A stretch of DNA of 32,174 bases from Clostridiales bacterium (lineage in GTDB: Bacteria > Bacillota > Clostridia > Christensenellales > Aristaeellaceae): contig SFGO01000021.1 of NCBI GenBank assembly GCA_004556545.1, positions 1 through 32,174 of the forward strand, given 5' to 3'. Below the pieces are notes generated by a model. It did not search any database. It saw only the letters and a program-made list of their open reading frames with translations, and was not told where the DNA came from. Shown here one piece after another: positions 30,225 to 32,174 of this stretch; position 1 is the stretch's first letter; each line of letters opens with the position of its first letter. A program made the position numbers and the translations under genes.

Positions 30225-30851
30225 TTATTCTTCCTGTGCTTTTTGTGCGTTGATCGCCTGCGCGACGGCATCCGTCAGGCCGCGCACCCATTCCTGTACA
30301 TCGGCTTCTTCCGTGCCGTAAGAGAAACGCGCGCCCTCCAGCCAAGCGCCGGTGCCCGCCGCCTCGGCCAGCAGCTCGCCGCTCTGCCCCAGACCGGAGC
30401 TGGCGGAGGTGCAGAAGGGAATCACGGCTTTGCCGGTGAAATCGTTGCCGGTGACAAACTGATTGACCGGCCATGCGGCAATGCCCCACCAGATGGGGTA
30501 GCCGATGTAAACGGTGTCGTAGTTCTCCCAGTTTTCGGGGGTGATTTCGGTCAGCGCCACTTCGTTCTGGGCTTCGGGATTTTCATGCTCGAAAACAACG
30601 CGGCTATTGCTGTCCGTCCAGTTCAGATCGGCGTCGGTGTAAGGCTCTTCGGGGGTAATGACGAACACATCCGCTTCCGTCTCTGCGGCGATCATATGGG
30701 CGATACGCTCAGTGCTGCCCGTGGCGGAAAAATAGACGACCAGCGTTTTGCTCGGCGCGGCTGCTTTAGTCGCTTCGGAAGCTTCCACAAAAGCGGCGAA
30801 GGCGGTCAGCGTAAACATCAGGGTCAGTACGAGGGCGATCCGCTTTTTCAT
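30225..30851 (-). CDS. Exported flavodoxin
   Basis: A 208-residue flavodoxin-fold protein with an N-terminal signal peptide (MKKRIALVLTLMF through AFVEA, about 24 residues), no lipobox cysteine. The FMN phosphate loop is YFSATGSTERIA (residues about 40-51), the isoalloxazine loops are GYPIWWGIAAW and FCTSASSGLGQSG. Electron carrier activity is expected from the family, but outside the membrane the donor and acceptor are unknown. GGAAGGAG precedes the ATG. It is divergent from a LysR gene that probably regulates it. Confidence 0.85.
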   Translation of the reverse strand: MKKRIALVLTLMFTLTAFAAFVEASEATKAAAPSKTLVVYFSATGSTERIAHMIAAETEADVFVITPEEPYTDADLNWTDSNSRVVFEHENPEAQNEVALTEITPENWENYDTVYIGYPIWWGIAAWPVNQFVTGNDFTGKAVIPFCTSASSGLGQSGELLAEAAGTGAWLEGARFSYGTEEADVQEWVRGLTDAVAQAINAQKAQEE

Positions 30852-30919
30852 GTGGATTTCTCCTTCCTGTGTCCATAGGGACCTTTCTTTCTCGGGCGTT
30901 TTTTGATTCCGACGGCTGC

Positions 30920-30925
30920 ATTATA
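30920..30925 (-). promoter_or_regulatory. Candidate -10 box of the flavodoxin gene
   Basis: A consensus TATAAT on the minus strand. The sequence 17 bp upstream (TTCCGC) is a weak -35, as expected for a promoter that needs an activator such as the neighbouring LysR protein. Confidence 0.4.
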
Positions 30926-30970
30926 AGGCCCCATTGCTCTTTGCGGAAGTGCCGGTTGGTTGATGAGCAT

Positions 30971-30985
30971 ATACCCGAACGTTAT
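30971..30985. promoter_or_regulatory. Candidate LysR box
   Basis: ATAC, 7 bases, TTAT, preceded by T and followed by A, close to the T-N11-A (ATAC-N7-GTAT) LysR consensus. It lies 45 bp upstream of the flavodoxin -10 and just before the LysR promoter, a usual place for a shared site. A second small dyad, AAGCA-A-TGCTT, lies at 30998-31008 inside the LysR promoter. Confidence 0.45.
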
Positions 30986-30990
30986 AATGC

Positions 30991-31019
30991 TTGCCAAAGC
31001 AATGCTTCCGGAATACAAT
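30991..31019 (+). promoter_or_regulatory. Sigma-A promoter of the second LysR gene
   Basis: TTGCCA at 30991-30996 and TACAAT at 31014-31019 with a 17-bp spacer. Transcript start near 31026 gives a leader of about 38 nt. Confidence 0.7.
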
Positions 31020-31063
31020 ATACAATATGGATAGGATTCCCCCAAAGAAGGAGGCGGACATTC

Positions 31064-31966
31064 ATGTATAATCCGCAGCTGGAAACCTTTTTGCGGGCAG
31101 CCGACGCGGGCAGCTTCAGCAAGGCCGCAGAGGAAGCCTACATCACGCCGACCGCCGTCATCAAGCAGATCAACCTGCTGGAGGAATCGCTGGGGGTGAA
31201 GCTCTTTGACCGCACCCATCGCGGGCTGACGCTGACCAAGGCCGGGCGCAGTCTATATCAGGACGCCAAATACATCATTCACTATTGTCAGGATTCGGTG
31301 GCGCGGGCCAAAAATGCCATGCTGGAAGACACCAATGTCATTCGCGTCGGCTCGTCGCCCATGACGCCCGCCCAGCTTCTGATGCAGCTGTGGACGAAGG
31401 TCAATGAAGTCTGCCCGAACGTGAAATTCCAGATTGTGCCCTTTGAAAACACGCTGGAAAACGCTCGGGAAATCTTGGGGAATCTGGGCAGGAACATCGA
31501 TATTGTAGGCGGTATTTTTGATGAAACCATGCTCGCGCTGCGCGGCTGCGCAGGATTGGAGCTGGTGCGCGTGCCTTTTCAGTGCGCGGTGTCCATTCAT
31601 CACCGTCTGGCGGAGAAGGATCATCTGCGGCTTTCCGATCTGTACGGCGAAAATCTGATGCTGATGCACCGGGGCTGGAGCCACTACGTCGATCAGCTTC
31701 GGGATGATCTCTGGCAGCATCACCCGCAGATTCACATCATCGATTTTGATTTTTACAACATGGACATTCTCAATCGCTGCGAAAGCAGCAGCAATGTACT
31801 GCTTTCCGTCCCCGGCTGGGCAAACGTGCATCCGCTGCTCAAAAGCATACCGATGGAGTGGGACTACAGCATTCCCTTCGGCATTCTTCATTCCCCGAAT
31901 CCTTCGCCGGTGGTGCAGCGGTTTCTGGACGCCGCAAAGACCGTGGGGCAGGAATTGTACGGCTGA
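31064..31966 (+). CDS. LysR-family transcriptional regulator
   Basis: A 300-residue LysR regulator. Residues 1-60 form the DNA-binding winged helix (ETFLRAADAGSFSKAAEEAYITPTAVIKQINLLEESLG, then FDRTHRGLTLT). Residues about 90-295 form the effector domain, with a VGSSPMTPAQLL opening and a LSVPGWANVHPLLKSIP region near the end. AGAAGGAGG sits 9 nt before the ATG at 31064, so the frame extending to 30869 is not used. It is divergent from the exported flavodoxin, with a candidate LysR box between, so it probably regulates that gene and itself. A terminator follows at 31996. Confidence 0.92.
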   Translation: MYNPQLETFLRAADAGSFSKAAEEAYITPTAVIKQINLLEESLGVKLFDRTHRGLTLTKAGRSLYQDAKYIIHYCQDSVARAKNAMLEDTNVIRVGSSPMTPAQLLMQLWTKVNEVCPNVKFQIVPFENTLENAREILGNLGRNIDIVGGIFDETMLALRGCAGLELVRVPFQCAVSIHHRLAEKDHLRLSDLYGENLMLMHRGWSHYVDQLRDDLWQHHPQIHIIDFDFYNMDILNRCESSSNVLLSVPGWANVHPLLKSIPMEWDYSIPFGILHSPNPSPVVQRFLDAAKTVGQELYG

Positions 31967-31995
31967 TATAACCCGAAAGTATACACCCATGAACC

Positions 31996-32028
31996 AAGCG
32001 AGACTTCTCAGGAATCCTCGCTTTTTTT
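31996..32028 (+). terminator. Terminator of the second LysR gene
   Basis: AAGCGAG (31996-32002) pairs with CTCGCTT (32017-32023) around a 14-nt loop, followed by a run of seven T. It lies 30 nt beyond the stop codon. Confidence 0.7.
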
Positions 32029-32075
32029 ATAATGAGGACGGAAAAGAAGGATGAAACCGAAAGCATGGCTTTCGT

Positions 32076-32174
32076 CAGAGTGTCAAAAAAGTGGAGGTGC
32101 AGGAGGCACTGCTGCCACTCAATCGTCGCAGGGACTACTGCCGTAGTCCCCGCTCGTTTCGTGACACACCTGCG
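32076..32174 (+). repeat. Hairpin-rich dispersed repeat, partial copy (copy 3)
   Basis: The left 99 bp of the same element as 2194-2758, cut by the window end. It begins CAGAGTGTC and then A6, identical in the terminal repeat to copy 2, and continues as in copy 1, including CTCAATCGTCG (32118-32128) and a GGGACTAC-TGCC-GTAGTCCC hairpin. It differs from copy 1 at only a handful of positions; two of these fall in the hairpin arms but keep it folded. It lies 48 nt after the LysR terminator, next to a small CGAAAGC/GCTTTCG hairpin at 32058-32074. Confidence 0.85.

Overview
The window looks like a chromosomal segment of a GC-rich (roughly 60%), anaerobic, spore-forming Gram-positive bacterium, most likely a gut-type member of the Clostridia. 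The evidence is a clostridial-type alpha/beta small acid-soluble spore protein, the [FeFe]-hydrogenase maturase HydF, strong Shine-Dalgarno sites before nearly every gene, sigma-A promoters with 17-bp spacers, and large secreted proteins with SH3b and peptidoglycan-binding domains. I cannot place it in a family or genus from sequence alone. There are no rRNA or tRNA genes, CRISPR arrays, phage genes or transposases.

Layout. 1-187 holds only the 3' flank of the first operon. 188-2178: a LysR regulator divergent from a two-gene membrane operon (small 3-TM protein plus DUF1275/YoaK), with overlapping promoters and an operator-like inverted repeat. 2194-2758: the long copy of a hairpin-rich repeat. 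2879-5467: a secreted SH3b/peptidoglycan-binding protein, divergent from phosphoglucomutase (5752-7476). 7499-7746: two nearly identical terminators flanking a short copy of the repeat. 7772-8359: Syd-like protein, divergent from a DUF624/YesL membrane protein (8778-9839). 9897-16450: a tight co-directional cluster of spore protein, YqeM-like methyltransferase, Hsp33, helical-repeat protein, acidic HEAT-like protein, and a zinc-ribbon/TM/TPR/chitobiase-fold protein. 16589-18295: Amt-PII fusion. 18488-19696: HydF. 19825-24492: a 1,555-residue secreted Ig-like protein. 24638-27687: alpha/beta hydrolase and a Trk/Ktr potassium uptake pair. 27760-29095: HAD phosphatase and flavin reductase-like protein. 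29211-30098: membrane-anchored metallophosphoesterase. 30225-31966: exported flavodoxin divergent from a second LysR regulator. 32076-end: a third repeat copy, cut by the window edge.

Most genes are housekeeping or cell-envelope functions: nitrogen and potassium uptake, sugar phosphate metabolism, redox protection, hydrogenase maturation, wall-associated secreted proteins. Two LysR regulators each sit divergent from their likely targets.

The most unusual content is a dispersed, modular repeat with terminal inverted repeats. Three copies lie just downstream of + strand genes, in the same orientation. The compact copy (156 bp) has simple hairpins; the long copy (565 bp) carries the same framework, but the hairpin tips are replaced by arrays of perfect mini-hairpins, many with 3-nt loops. 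The compact copy is exactly abutted on both sides by a 44-bp terminator duplication. I know no named family matching this element and it is the best candidate here for something undescribed.
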